The position numbers and the translations under genes are program-made. DNA of 64,000 nt. Source: Onchidella celtica (Eukaryota; Mollusca; Gastropoda; Systellommatophora; Onchidiidae). A model generated the notes under the pieces. It was given only the letters and a program-made list of their open reading frames with translations, searched no databases and had not been told where the DNA came from. This document shows positions 22,830 to 33,955 of the stretch, piece by piece. The DNA lies in assembly GCA_963931925.1 (NCBI GenBank), contig OZ007567.1, positions 84,749,677 to 84,813,676 on the forward strand, in the 5' to 3' direction. Position 1 is the stretch's first letter. Each line of letters opens with the position of its first letter.

Positions 22830-24192
22830 GATAAGTACAGAACTAAGCTCTTCAATTATGAACACAAAAGTATGTGTCTTGTCCATGTTTACCCTGCATG
22901 AGTCTCAGCGTTATTGCATGGGAATTAGCACTATTGAAATTTGAACCCAGTGCTGTCTTGCTACAGAAAAAGACTGTTTACAATAAGTACGTCAAATGTG
23001 CCTTTAGACGTCATTTTATAGACTGAAATGCGTCCCATCTTGCTATACAATTTATGATTTTCTTCAAGTAATAGCCTCCTTTGGTTGTGGTAAAATGGAA
23101 TCTGAACAAAGAAATTTAGCAGAGTGCAATGCGTTGTTATTTTTTCATTAGTCTCTTGTAAAATTTTGCCTTTTGGCATGTACCCGTTCTTTGGACAGGG
23201 GTGACAAGACTGATCAAATTGAAAAATTTTTGCACAGATTCTGATATTCCCAGACAGTCTCCAGACATGCTCTCTCTCTCTCTGCGTCTCCCCTCCTGGC
23301 CAGATTTCAATGAATATGATGTGAAGAAAATGTTTGTGGAATGGATAATTTATTCTGAGAGATTTTGACATTTACAGAAAAATTCTCCACAGTGGTAACA
23401 AACAACAAAGAAACAAAAGAAGTAAATTTTACATGGAGCAAAATAATACATTAAACTGTCCACATCGTCATTACTTTAAAAAAAAAATTGCAGAAAAAAA
23501 AAAAAAGGCAGGAAATAACTGCAAAAAAATAAAATTTTAAAAATTTTAAATAAGAACCAAAATTTACCTATTACTGTCAACAATGACCCCCCCAAAAAAT
23601 GGTAATAATTATGAATACTCTCACGTACGTGTAATACAAAATTTGAATTTCTTGATATGTAAAGAAAAGAGTCGTTGAATCTTCAGTATGACCATTATAT
23701 GATCATTTTATTAAGAAAACCTGTATGTACAGCCATAACATTTATGAAAATACAAGAAAAGTGCAATATGTGAATGTAAATTTATAGTTGTACTTCTGCA
23801 ATAAAAGTATTTTAATTACAATTTCTATTGACAAAGATAGATTTCTAATGAAATCCTGGCCAAGGGCAAACTTTTCAAAGGTTTTATTGTCTGATCTTCC
23901 TTTCTTCAGAAATGCTCAGAGGCTCAATAAACAAGAGTGGGTAATCGCCTCCCTGCAAGGTATCATCCCTTCAAATGAATACAATCATAAGCGAAAAGAA
24001 AAAAACGTGTATAATACTGCAAAAATGGATCTTTGTTTGTGGCAGTTTCTGGATTTGAATACTCAAAAAAAGTACACTGCTACAGAATGCATAGTTGCAT
24101 ACCAGTTCAATTTCTTGGCAAAATTGGTAGAGAACCTGTGACTTTATGGGCCAAGGACAAAAACTGGATTTATCTCACCCTCAATCTCTTAA

Positions 24193-25095
24193 GGCCCCTT
24201 TAAACGTACAGTTGATTCATCGACAAACTGTACGGTACCGAAAGAATGGCGGGGATCCTGTCAACTTCTCGATAAACTTGAGCGTGGAAACAAGCAATCC
24301 TCTCGATATCGAAGGGTTCTCAGTCCAGGCGCCAGATATCTGGATTCGCCAGATATTTTCCCGCAGGCGAACTGAAGCATGTGCGACGAGGAGTTGGCTT
24401 CTTTGATGTTGCCGCAGGCGGAGTTAAAAATGCAGTCTAAAAATTTCCTAAATATTGGTCAAATCAGAAAAATATGATTTTCGTGATCAGCGACCCAAAA
24501 TTAGTGAAAATTACGCGGGGAACGCAATTTAATGCCAGATTACTAAGTTAAAATTTTTTGTGTTTTGTTTTGTTTTGTTTTTTCACCATTCGGCCCGTCC
24601 CTTCATTATGGAAAGTGAAGGCAAATAACAGCACATCTCATTCTCATGTCCCTCTTTGTTGGAGTCAGTTGAGACCTACACTATTGTTTCATCTAGCTGT
24701 TTAGTGCTGTTTATGTTCTGCTTACACGCTACCAGTTTTGCTTTTATTTTACATATTTATACCACATTTCTTCTAGTTCTACTACTGATACAATGTCCGG
24801 GTGGAATAATAAGGAAACTGTGCTAAAGTTTATTGAAATTTACCGAACTGAGATTACTGAGAACAATGCTGCCAAATCATCCAGGTACCTTGCTTCAGCC
24901 ATTCTGTTGTCGTTTTGAATTTCGCGCAAACTAGCTACAACAGTCCAAGGACTGACAGTTTAAGGATAAAAAAAATGTTCGTCTGAACGGAACTTCTCTC
25001 GTCGACAACATGTCGGTCCATCGATGACCCAGATCTCGCGTCTGTCGGTTAAACTCTTACTTTGTCGATGAATCAACTGTACATTTAAAGGGGCC
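24193..25095 (+). mobile_element. 903-bp TIR transposon remnant with a Myb/MADF-like frame
   Basis: The left end GGCCCCTTTAAACGTACAGT, continuing through TGATTCATCGACA, and the right end in reverse complement match over about 35 bp with one mismatch. Inside, from about 24,794, a frame begins MSGWNNKETVLKFIEIYRTE, resembling the Myb/SANT- or MADF-like DNA-binding proteins that accompany PIF/Harbinger transposases. It ends within about 35 codons. I could not define a target duplication, so the superfamily is tentative. Confidence 0.6.
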
Positions 25096-25747
25096 TTTTC
25101 TCTTGTTTTGATCCGTGTTGTTGTCTTCCTGTCCCCACCTCTCCTTTTCTATCCGCCCTACCCCACCCAATTAATTTTCAAGTTGGAAGGTATGCCAAAT
25201 ACAGACTCACATGCACTGGGCAAATCAAAGGGAGACAAGAAAAAAATAATTGAAAACTGTCATAAGAACATTTCTAAACTAAGGTTTGCCTGAAACTTCA
25301 ATGAACACACTAGTTTGATACAAACGCATTTGATTATTTGACACCTAAGAAAATTAATTTTATAATTTTTGAAACTGTTATTCAGGCTGCAGCATTGAGC
25401 AAAAAAAAAAAAAGTAGCCCAACTGCATCACAATGAAATATCCCAATCATTAATAAAATTTGTTTTTATAATAAGATAGTGTTCTGTTGATAAAAATCAA
25501 TACACAGTTATCATGCATCAAAGTCATTTACCAAATTGAAAACAACAAAACAAACATGTGAACTGCATTTCTATTTTCTAACTGTTTCAAAGAAAATGTG
25601 ATGAAACCCGGAAAGACAAATACTGTACTGAAAACATAAATTTTTACATATCCCATTTTAATCCTGAAGGTTGAATGAACACAAGGAATTCAACAGATCA
25701 TTTACCTTTTACCACATGTCCACTGCCAAAGGGCTCAGTAAATATAC

Positions 25748-25808
25748 TTATTTAGCTTGTATCCATTCACTCCCATGCAGCTCTGCAAAATACTCTGCCT
25801 CCTTAAAG
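25748..25808 (-). CDS. UIMC1: UIMC1 homologue, proposed last coding exon
   Basis: Minus-strand exon entered in phase 2 after acceptor TTACACTTACATAG. It encodes FKEAEYFAELHGSEWIQAK and a stop (TAA, 25,748-25,750). It is proposed because its phase joins exactly to the exon ending at 28,559 and because its inclusion makes the total coding length (4,203 nt) divisible by three. There is no family match to confirm it, and a second zinc finger, present in vertebrate RAP80, is not seen. Confidence 0.45.
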
Positions 25809-26412
25809 CTATGTAAGTGTAAGCATGCCCTCCCTCCCCCCCCCCCCCCTCCCTTATTGCTACAGTAATTTTGCACATAAAAATTTCGCATGAATACATT
25901 GCACCATGCATATTTTATATATGGCACAAACAATATGCTATCATACATACTTAAAAACAAAATACTACGGTACTGAAAAATAACTATGTTATTGTTAAAA
26001 CATGATCTCATTATCAATTACTACAATGATCTTCTGCGGAATAGGAATACAAGAACCTTATTCGGCATTCTAAACAACCCAATTTCTCCCTCTTACCGAA
26101 GAAAAATTTAATGTAATTTACCCATACTATTCCGTGGGATTAATTTTGTTCTCTAGAAAATCATCAACCTCAGAAAATAACAGACTTAGGGGAATTGAAA
26201 GACTGTAGGCTCCTAATATCATTTGTGAGTGTGCATGGGAAAACCCGGCATAAGTCGGCAACATGAGATTTTGAGTTCTGTACATATAATAAAAGACAAG
26301 ACGTTTCTGATAAATTGAAGTCAGTGGCCCCCCTAAAACAAGATTTTGAGAAAACGGCATTTAATCCTAAAAGTGGCAATAGCTAACTGACCAAGTAATA
26401 TTGGAGTGATTG

Positions 26413-26524
26413 CTGTTAGGAGACCGTAGTCTAATAACTAAGCCGTTATAGAGATCATAGTGAGTAGTGTTCACTGCTCATCTACAGTTTACCCTGTAAC
26501 ATGCCACGGTCCCCTAAACAACAG
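26413..26524. mobile_element. 112-bp MITE, copy 2
   Basis: Starts CTGTTAGGAGACCGTAG and ends ACGGTCCCCTAAACAACAG. Nearly identical to copy 3 directly downstream and related to copy 1 at 5,786. Confidence 0.8.
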
Positions 26525-26545
26525 CCAAGTCGAAAGTTTTTGGAT

Positions 26546-26658
26546 CTTGTTAGGAGACCGTAGTCTAATTACAAAGCCGTTATAGAGATCATAGTGAGTA
26601 GTGTTCACTGCTCGTCTACAGTTTACCCTGTAACATACCACGGTCCCCTAAACAACAG
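26546..26658. mobile_element. 112-bp MITE, copy 3
   Basis: Starts CTTGTTAGGAGACCGTAG and ends ACGGTCCCCTAAACAACAG. Separated from copy 2 by about 21 bp. The pair differ at only a handful of positions, which indicates a recent tandem duplication rather than two independent insertions. Confidence 0.8.
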
Positions 26659-26883
26659 TCAAGTTGGAAGTTTGTGTCGGACCCATATTTTCACTTCAAA
26701 GCCGTTTTTCTCAAAATCAGCTCTGCCGACTTATGCCGGGTTTTCCCATGCACACTCACATTTTACACCATGAAAAAAATGTAAACAGCAAAGTTTTTAA
26801 TCTGGAAAATTCTAACAACTTGTACAATTTCTCTACAGATCTTCACTGAAGTCTCAGTGAAGGGCTTGCATTTGGAGACAGTT

Positions 26884-27125
26884 TGTCCCCTTAAAATAAC
26901 AAGGTTCTATCTCCACTTTTCGGCTGAACTAAGTTACACACTATTTCTACAGGCCTTCCTTAATGTGTGTCAAAGTATAAAGCGGATTCGGTTTGTAATG
27001 TGTAAGTATTATTACTAAAAAGAAAAAAATCCTACCTCTAAAAGCTGTGAGCACATGAAACTTCAATCACCAATTTCTCAAAAGTTAATGGAAGGGAGTT
27101 AGAGCCTTGCCATTCTTGAGGGACA
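26884..27125. mobile_element. TIR MITE family M2, copy 2
   Basis: The left end TGTCCCCTTAAAATAACAAG pairs with the right end (reverse complement TGTCCCTCAAGAATGGCAAG). The interior (GGCTGAACTAAGTTACACAC, CAATTTCTCAAAAGTTAATG) matches the copy at 6,627-6,984 except that the nested R repeat is absent. It therefore serves as the empty-site reference. Confidence 0.7.
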
Positions 27126-27390
27126 AGTTATCGGCTGGGCTGCAGAAAGGGTCAATTGGACTGGATCATCCTAACTCGGCATACATTGCAATAGCAACAA
27201 GACTAATTTCTATAGGATCGAGTCAGCCTTTTGATTGGCCCGTCCTCCTGATGAGAACAACGCGCTTGATGATCTCTGATCAGCTGAGGGTTGAATTCCT
27301 TTCTACAGTATATGCACCTGGAGGGGACAATGAATGAAAAAGAATGGCATTTATAGGGCTTCTCTACAATGAGTGTTTTCTACTGATTAA

Positions 27391-27996
27391 CTCACTTGCG
27401 ACCATTCCCGCACAAGTTGCGGGATGGCTGACCTGATGCTAAAGATCCAATCCCGCAACGTGCAGCCATCGTTGAAAGTTTCACTGGAATCAAGCGGTAA
27501 CTTTTTGTTTGGCAGATTTTTTTCTAAAACCACTGACTTCCAGAGTGAACAACGAATGGCGTCTAAGCAAAAAGCAACGAATGTGTTTGAAATATTCGAA
27601 CAAAAGGGGTCTGACAGTGAACTGGAATGTTATAATTCTGATCTAGACCCAGAATATGTTCCAGTGGATAAGAAAGGAGAGGAAAGTGGTTCTGAATCAG
27701 ACAGCCTTAGATTGAAAGAGACTGCTGCTAGTTCTAGATTTAGATCTAGAGCCAGTGCTGAAAAATTCTTATTTTTCTAAAAAATTTGACAATTTTCAAT
27801 AAATCATACCAAAAAAAATATTTGAGATACTCTAGTGAAATTTTTTTTATTGTATAGTGCATTTATTTATAAGACTTGTGTCAAAAAATCAAAGAGATTG
27901 GCCAATTACAGCAAAAATAGTAATTTTTTGAAAATGCCACCAAAATGCCTGGTCTTCAAGAATTGTGATAATGAAAAAATCCTGGTCTCAAGTGAG
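27391..27996 (+). mobile_element. 606-bp piggyBac-type element with TTAA targets
   Basis: TTAA (27,387-27,390) precedes CTCACTTGCGACC, and GGTCTCAAGTGAG precedes TTAA (27,997-28,000). The ends form a 13-bp inverted repeat with one mismatch. Flanking TTAA is the target preference of piggyBac. The interior has a plus-strand frame (27,424-27,780) with an acidic N-terminal stretch (QKGSDSELECYNSDLDPEYV), resembling the acidic start of piggyBac-type transposases. No DDD catalytic core is present, so it is an internally deleted copy. Confidence 0.65.
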
Positions 27997-28558
27997 TTAA
28001 TTCACAAACATAATCAAAAAATTTACATACATACCTTCTTTTTCAGTGACAATTTGTTAGGAACATGGTCATTCAGAAAAAAAAATGCATCAAAATTCTG
28101 AGGTTTTATAAAAAAAACTAATCATCATAATAGTAGTACAAATAAACGATTTACTGGTATGTATTTTATATTTCTTCCCCCCAGTTTCCTTGCAGGCTAC
28201 TACTGGCTAGAAATAGTCCTCTAAGAAAACAAGTCACTGCCTAATTTCTTCATTCCTTGAGACTAATGAGACCAGTATTCAATTCTTCCAGTCTTTACCT
28301 CGTAGGAACTAAAATATTCTTCAACATCCATTTCTCTCTTACAGTCCATATCATTAATACAATTGGCAGTTCACAAGTTAATACAATTCCTCTCTGGCAT
28401 TATTCCTCTATTAAAAACATTATTCATGATAGAAAAAATGTCTAGGCAGTTCACAGGAAAGGTCCTTTTATCGTGCACATGCATGAAGAGACAAGTGAAC
28501 CTCCATGAAATAGCAATACAATGTAGAAGTAATTAAATCATTACTTAGAAGCTCTTAC

Positions 28559-28595
28559 CTGACAGGGTTGTCGTCTTCTCTCTCACTGATAGGTT
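28559..28595 (-). CDS. UIMC1: UIMC1 homologue, small exon after the zinc finger
   Basis: 37-bp minus-strand exon between acceptor TTTGTGTTCAG and donor GTCAG|GTAAGA. It is entered in phase 1 and left in phase 2. It encodes PISEREDDNPV with split codons at both edges. Clean splice sites and exact phase agreement with the zinc-finger exon support it. Confidence 0.55.
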
Positions 28596-29451
28596 CTGAA
28601 CACAAAAAAGATAAACCTGTATGTAACTTATAGTACTTATACAGACATACAAAAATATAAAGCTCATAAAAAAGAATACTATATAGGAAAGAAAACATAT
28701 CAACTGTCCCTCCTTTAAGGTTGAAAGAGAAGCAGCACAGCTATTCTGTGTGTGAAATGAAAAAAATATTGTTTTAGTTCTTTCCACTGTCTTACAATAT
28801 GATAATAATAAGAAAAGGTTGTACCGCCCCGACCACGTAGTGATGGAGTGATAGGGTTGCCTATGAAGTTGAACTACGATTAAATCTAATTGCTATTATT
28901 GGCTAAAGGTTTCAATGAATTAACTTTCCCTTCCTTTGACTTGCTATCACATCAACTTGTCTTTTTAAAGAGTTGTTTACATGAAAGCAACCCACCCTAC
29001 CACATTCATCCATGCAATAATACACTACACAATGATGCAGAACTTCAATAAAGAAAGGTGGCCATGCTCATTCATCATGCTTAAAACTTAATATTGCATC
29101 CCTGAAGTAAATACTGACACAAGAACGGAATCAATTTCTGGCTATGATTTCTAGAATTAAAAGAGGGTTGTTAACAGTTATTATGAATCAAGACTTTGGC
29201 AAGAAAACACTAAACAGTATAATAATACGAACAATATGGTGTTTCTTGTACAGAATTTTCCAAGCATTATATACGTGTAGTAAATGGAATTACCTTTCAG
29301 CCTGTAATATAAATGAAATTTTGGACTATGACTAGGGAAGCTGGAGGTAGAAATGTGCCATTATGACAGTCAAGTCAACAGGTCACCTTATGGTCTGAAG
29401 AATGCAAGCAAAAGCAAGAAGTTTCAGATGTTTATGCCTATCATGTCTCAC
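28596..29451. other. Intron of the UIMC1 homologue
   Basis: AT-rich. No element with clear ends and no coding frame that I can support. Confidence 0.6.
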
Positions 29452-29524
29452 CTTCACCACATGTAGCTGCATGAGCTTCCAGTTCAGACTGCAAGAACAT
29501 CTCTCCACAAATGGGACAAGTCCC
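29452..29524 (-). CDS. UIMC1: UIMC1 homologue, RAP80-type zinc-finger exon
   Basis: 73-bp minus-strand exon, acceptor AAATTTGCAG, donor GAAG|GTGAGA, phase 0 in and phase 1 out. It encodes GTCPICGEMFLQSELEAHAA followed by TCGE. The spacing Cys-x2-Cys-x11-His-x3-Cys is that of the UBZ4/RAP80-type zinc finger, and the position downstream of the AIR-like block matches the known RAP80 domain order. In vertebrate RAP80 this region helps recruitment to DNA damage sites. Only one such finger is found here. Confidence 0.75.
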
Positions 29525-29639
29525 CTGCAAATTTGAAGCAACAAGGATTGTCAGATCTTTAAAATCTGAGGTTTCTCTTTACCAAACTTTCATGGATATT
29601 TTCCTTAAATTTGTCAGGACCCTTACATTTACTCTTGGT

Positions 29640-29820
29640 GCTAAAAATCAAGAGAAAAGGTGGAGGATCAAAAATCACTTGGAGAAGCACAAGAAAAAGA
29701 TTTACAGGAATTAAGCATCAACTGGCAGGAAGCAAAGAAGCTAGTAGCAGTAGTAGAGGACCATGGAAACAAGAAAGAGGATGGCCCCATATGCCTAGGC
29801 AGAGGAGGCATTGTGACTAA
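29640..29820 (+). mobile_element. Decayed LINE ORF2 C-terminus
   Basis: In one frame the segment reads GGGSKITWRSTRKRF. After a frame shift it reads INWQEAKKLVAVVEDHG and ends at a stop near 29,820. The TWR...W.EAK...D layout is typical of the C-terminal end of non-LTR retrotransposon ORF2. The frame shift marks it as a dead copy. Confidence 0.45.
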
Positions 29821-30092
29821 GTAAATGATCATTAAAAAATCTAAGAGTTAAGTTTAAGTTTTTAACAAATCTATTATTAAAAAAAAACTCGCTCGATTTT
29901 TGAAATGGCCTAGCTCCACAGTTTCTGCCCAGAACTGCATGGAATTTTGTATGCAAGTTCCTTTTCATCCAAAAGAGGTCCTTTTCTAGGTTTGGTTTGT
30001 CCACCTGTCCTCTAAGTATTTTTTTGAAATTGGTTTGTGCCGTACAGAAAGCCTCGGGGAAGCCCCATCAGCTGCGTTGCAAGTTTTTAGTG

Positions 30093-30791
30093 CAGGGATG
30101 CCAACTCCACCAAAAAATTTTGACTGAACTTTTTGCGGTCAGTACTGATCCATATATAATTCAAAAATTTTAAACAATCTTCTGTTCAAGATCTACATAA
30201 TTATAATACTGTGGAAACAAGAGTAATTAACAGTTTAAAAGAGAAAGATGTAAAAATAATTCCTTTCCTTGCATAATATGCAATATGCAATCCCTGGCTC
30301 ATTCACCTTCCGTATGTATTCAGAAAGGAATTCTCCATCTCCATCTTTCTCATCTACCCATGACCATAGGAACTTATTTCTCACTGACTTATCTATTTCT
30401 TTTAGACTAACACGCCCATCACGTTGGACAAAATGTCTGTCGTCCCGGCGTCCGTCCTGCCCATCTGCCTCGGCCTAGGTAGGGATGTGCGATTCTCGAT
30501 TACGGTCTCAATTCCGGGAGAGTCCGAGCATTTTCAAGCCTCTCTAGACATATATTCTGGACTCGAATCCAGACTCTAAGAATCTATTCTGGACTCGGAT
30601 TCGAAATTAGTGGTATCGCACACCCCTAGGCCCAGGCCAAACTTGCAACTGGAGCTGGGTTGCCAGATTGGCTTTTTTGGGGCCAAATTTTAAAATTTGG
30701 CAATTTTCTTAATTTTTTTTTTTTTAAATAAGCTGGCGGATCTGACGGAGCTGACGGAATTCCGTCAATTGACGGAAAATTGGCATCCCTG
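30093..30791. mobile_element. 699-bp hAT-like MITE
   Basis: The left end CAGGGATGCCAACT and the right end TTGGCATCCCTG form an inverted repeat. TTAGTG occurs directly outside both ends, a 6-bp direct duplication (8 bp would be usual for hAT). A second region with inverted ends (AGGGATGTGCGATTCTCG at 30,481 and TATCGCACACCCCT ending about 30,627) may be another MITE inside it. No transposase frame is seen. Confidence 0.5.
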
Positions 30792-31558
30792 TTAGTGCGA
30801 TGACGTCACCGGTATTTGTTGTAATATAAAAAAAAGAATCACGGGACTTTGAACAAGATCTACTGCCGCTCACACAGCTCGGATTTGCGTGAAATTTTAC
30901 ATATGCCTGCCCTGCGACGCGCAAAAGGTTCTTTTTTAGATTTGGAGTCTTGAAAAGGTGGGGAAGTAGCCCATGACGTCATCATTTCCTAAAAAATTCT
31001 CCTATCTATCTATTAATAGCCAATTTTTTTGTGGATGATCCAAAGTGTCTCGACATCAATGAATGTCTTTGTGCTGATTCCTTTCGGTCTGGAATGCTGT
31101 GCTTAACCATTCGAAGAATGGGGCAATTACTAGTTTATTTAAAAATTAAGACAGGAACCTAAAATTTCAGATCATCTTGATTTACTTTCACACCCGCTAT
31201 GTCATCAACACAGACATCATCACAGTGAAGCCATGGGTCTAATAATAACAGGATGACAGGAAGCTTCTCTCAAAGAGCAAAGGAATAATTAAAATTACAT
31301 TTTCACAACAAGGTATTAATTAAAAGAAAGTTTATTGATTAAATTAATAATTACATGCACAGATATGAAAACCAGATACAAATGTTCTGCTATCACTTTA
31401 AGTACAACTTTTCAATCCTCAGTACACTTTTTCAGAATGAAAATATAACTTTGTTTCCTCAACACATGATAAACTTTCCTATGACAGAGTGTGCAGGGGT
31501 AAAGAAAACTGTATAGTAGTTGATGATTATCTCAGCATACAATATTTGTAATACTCAC

Positions 31559-33955
31559 CTTTGGTTTTTCTCTTGAAAAGCCTGCCTCCCCTGAACCATC
31601 CGTTGTTCTCTCTGCCTCTCTTGAGCTATCCTTTGTTCTTTCTGCATCCTCTCTTGACATTTTCTTTTGATTCAATGGAACAGTTTCCGGCAAACCTGCA
31701 GACAGACCTGAGCCAGATCCTGACTCTTCTTCTGACCCAGATAATGACACTGACACATTCACAGTTTTCCTTTGATGTCGATTTTTTTCCACACTTCCTG
31801 CTACATCCATGACCTTCTGATCAACTATTACATCCTCAACATCTTTTTCTCTGTCACTCCCTGCAATCTTTAGTCTTCTTTTCTTTGGGGTTGAAACTTG
31901 TCGCATATTCTGCTCCAAGATACCTTCTGCATTATCTGAAGCAATAGCTGATACTGATAATCGTTTGCGTTTCAAATTTTTAGAATCTGTATTTTTTTTC
32001 ACAGATCTGGGTTCAGTCTCTATATCACTTGAGCTACTGCTTTTGCCTGGACTTTCATTTCCTCTCTCTAAATCAAGATCCCTTGCCCTTCTCAATTTAC
32101 TTTTTGCATCAGAACTAACTATCACTTCTTTCTCTCTGCTTCGTCCACCTCTTTTCCTTTCCAGCTCTTTGGATAAAGTTTTCTTTTGGACAGTGTCTTT
32201 TTTAGTGTCTTTCACTGCCTCAAACTCACCCTCTTCTTCAGAACTAATTGTAAATTGAGGAACTTGTTTATCACAGAGTTGCTTACCTTTGAACTGTGGG
32301 TCATTTTGTTTTTCACTGAACTGCTGGGCAGATCTACCATTATCTTGATGCTCAAGAGCTGTCTCATCAGCACCTGTTGCGGGTCGCTTCATAGAACTAG
32401 CTTTACCATTGTTTACCTGGGTTCTTCTCTTAGACAGAAGCAATTGTGTGCTGAAAAGGTTACCCTGTGCATCCAGTAAAGATTCTGAGCTTTGACTACT
32501 AGTTATTCCAGAAAAATTTCTTGGCAGCGATTTAGAATCTGCAGCTGCTTTAGCTGTACTGCTCGAACTTGTGATTGCCTTGTTATCTACATTGTCACAA
32601 CTGTTTTCATCTTCCAAATCATCAAGCTTTGTAGCTTCAGTATCTTTTTGCTCATTACTTGTGTCATCATTATCAATTGTCACAACATTATCAAGATCTT
32701 CCTCAATTTCTTTTCTTTTCTCTGACCTACTGGTGGTTGAAGATGCTGAAGGCTGTTTTGTATGAAGTGCTGAAGTTGTTTTGACAGTGGGATCAAGATC
32801 CACTTGTTTCTTGTGTTCTGTGTGACCAGCAAAGTATGGCAAAGACTGCTCTTCATTATCAGAGTCAGACCATTTATATCTCTTCTTCTCTGGTAAACCA
32901 CCAGTAGCTCTCAGCGTTTTCCCAATCCGTCTCTTATCAACAACTTTATCACCTAATTTGGCCTCAGTGTTCTTCTCTTGTCTGGGGTTCTTATCAACAA
33001 AACTCTTTTCTTCTTCATCAAAGTCAAAAGTATTTCTCTGATTCAATTCCTCCTGGTCCTTCTGTCTCACTTTTTTTCCGGAGTCACCCTTGTTTGGAGA
33101 CTTATCATCCCAACTTATTCTATGACGGCTGTCCTGTTTGGACCTCTTACCCAAAATCATCATTTCTTCTTCCTCAGAGTCAAGAATATTGCCTGCACTT
33201 TTTAACTCCACTGGTTCTTTCTTTTTCTTGCTCAGCCATGTTAAGGTGGACTTACTTTCCTTTGGTTTTCCCTCCTTTGGAATCCTCCCTTTACGTTTTC
33301 CCCGATTTGAACCTCGAATTGGATGACTAGTTTTCATTCCTCTGCCCTGTTTTCTAGGTGGGACCCAATCGTCTGAAGACCCCGAATCGTTATTGAAGTC
33401 CTTAATGTCATTATCTTCACTATCTTCTTCTCCAAACAGTTCTCTAGCATCTTCCTCGTCCATTGTGTTCTGTGCTGTAATTTTCTCATTTCCTCTCCTC
33501 AGTCCATAAGGTCTGATTCTCCCTCTTGCTGTCACACTCCTACTGTCTTCATTCATTGATCTCTCCAGAAATGGTCGTATTGAACCATGGGTCAAACGTT
33601 TGGAATCATTTTCCAAATCCATCTCATCAAAGTCACTCATAGTCCCATTTTTTGTTCTTCTCATCAAAACATCCTTACTTCCCACAGGCCTTCCACTTCT
33701 CAGAGATCTCCCTCTCCTCTCTTCTCTCCCTTCATCAGCATCTTCATCAGAGCTGGCTTGCTTTGCCATTAGGCAACCATCCTCATGAGGGCCTGCTCTG
33801 ACAGGTCTGCCCCATGCCTTAGGACTGGCAGTCATCCTCAGTTGTGCTCTCTGAAGGCGACGGACATAAATGTTAAACATCAGTTTGATGACTTGAGTGT
33901 AGCAAGCGGGGTCTTTAATATGATCAGGCGCATAGAAACAAGGCCAAAGTGTACT
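31559..33955 (-). CDS. UIMC1: UIMC1 (RAP80) homologue, main exon with AIR-like block
   Basis: RAP80 is a ubiquitin-binding scaffold of the nuclear BRCA1-A complex that brings Abraxas, BRCC36 and BRCA1 to K63-ubiquitin at DNA breaks. This 2,397-bp minus-strand exon (799 codons, phase 0 both sides) opens with LWPCFYAPDHIKDPACYTQV followed by YVRRLQRAQL. I recognise this as the Abraxas-interacting region of RAP80, which has the same P-D-x-x-D-P-x-x-Y-T-x-V-I core and the Y-x4-L-x2-AQ helix. The remaining 700 residues are Lys/Glu/Asp/Ser-rich and look disordered, as in the vertebrate protein. The zinc-finger exon follows at 29,452. The whole 13-exon model is in phase and encodes 1,400 residues if the retrotransposon at 39,393-47,721 is ignored, longer than the roughly 720 of human RAP80. 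The identification rests on motifs read by eye. Confidence 0.75.

Larger units (their letters stand above)
22087..25747. other. Region between convergent 3' ends of gene A and the UIMC1 homologue
   Basis: Holds two DNA-transposon remnants (22,528-22,829 and 24,193-25,095), poly-A/T tracts near 23,480-23,550 and probably the 3' UTR of the minus-strand UIMC1 homologue. TTTATT at about 23,706 is AATAAA on the minus strand and could be its polyadenylation signal. Confidence 0.4.
26223..26760. mobile_element. Foldback element with about 36-bp inverted ends
   Basis: The left arm TGTGAGTGTGCATGGGAAAA, continuing through CCCGGCATAAGTCGGCA (about 26,224-26,260), is an almost exact reverse complement of the right arm at about 26,724-26,760. 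A second paired segment (GATTTTGAGAAAA...CGGC on the left, its complement near 26,700-26,725 on the right) extends the similarity. Two copies of the 112-bp MITE sit between the arms. Confidence 0.65.
25809..28558. other. Intron of the UIMC1 homologue packed with transposon remnants
   Basis: Contains a G/C run near 25,838, a foldback element at 26,223-26,760 carrying two 112-bp MITEs, an M2 MITE at 26,884-27,125 and a piggyBac-type element at 27,391-27,996. I see no exon of the host gene in it. Confidence 0.55.
29525..31558. other. Intron of the UIMC1 homologue with a LINE relic and a hAT-like MITE
   Basis: Holds a decayed plus-strand LINE ORF2 C-terminus at about 29,640-29,820, a TIR element at 30,093-30,791 and a possible smaller nested MITE near 30,480-30,630. 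No host exon is seen. Confidence 0.5.

Noticed and set aside
22961-23371. 136-codon minus-strand frame with CHPCPK as a candidate second RAP80 zinc finger
   Set aside because: The Cys/His spacing does not match the family and no splice site joins it to the upstream exon in phase.
31561-33788. Plus-strand frames opposite the UIMC1 main exon
   Set aside because: Leu/Ser/Phe-rich antisense shadows of a Lys/Glu/Asp-rich coding exon.
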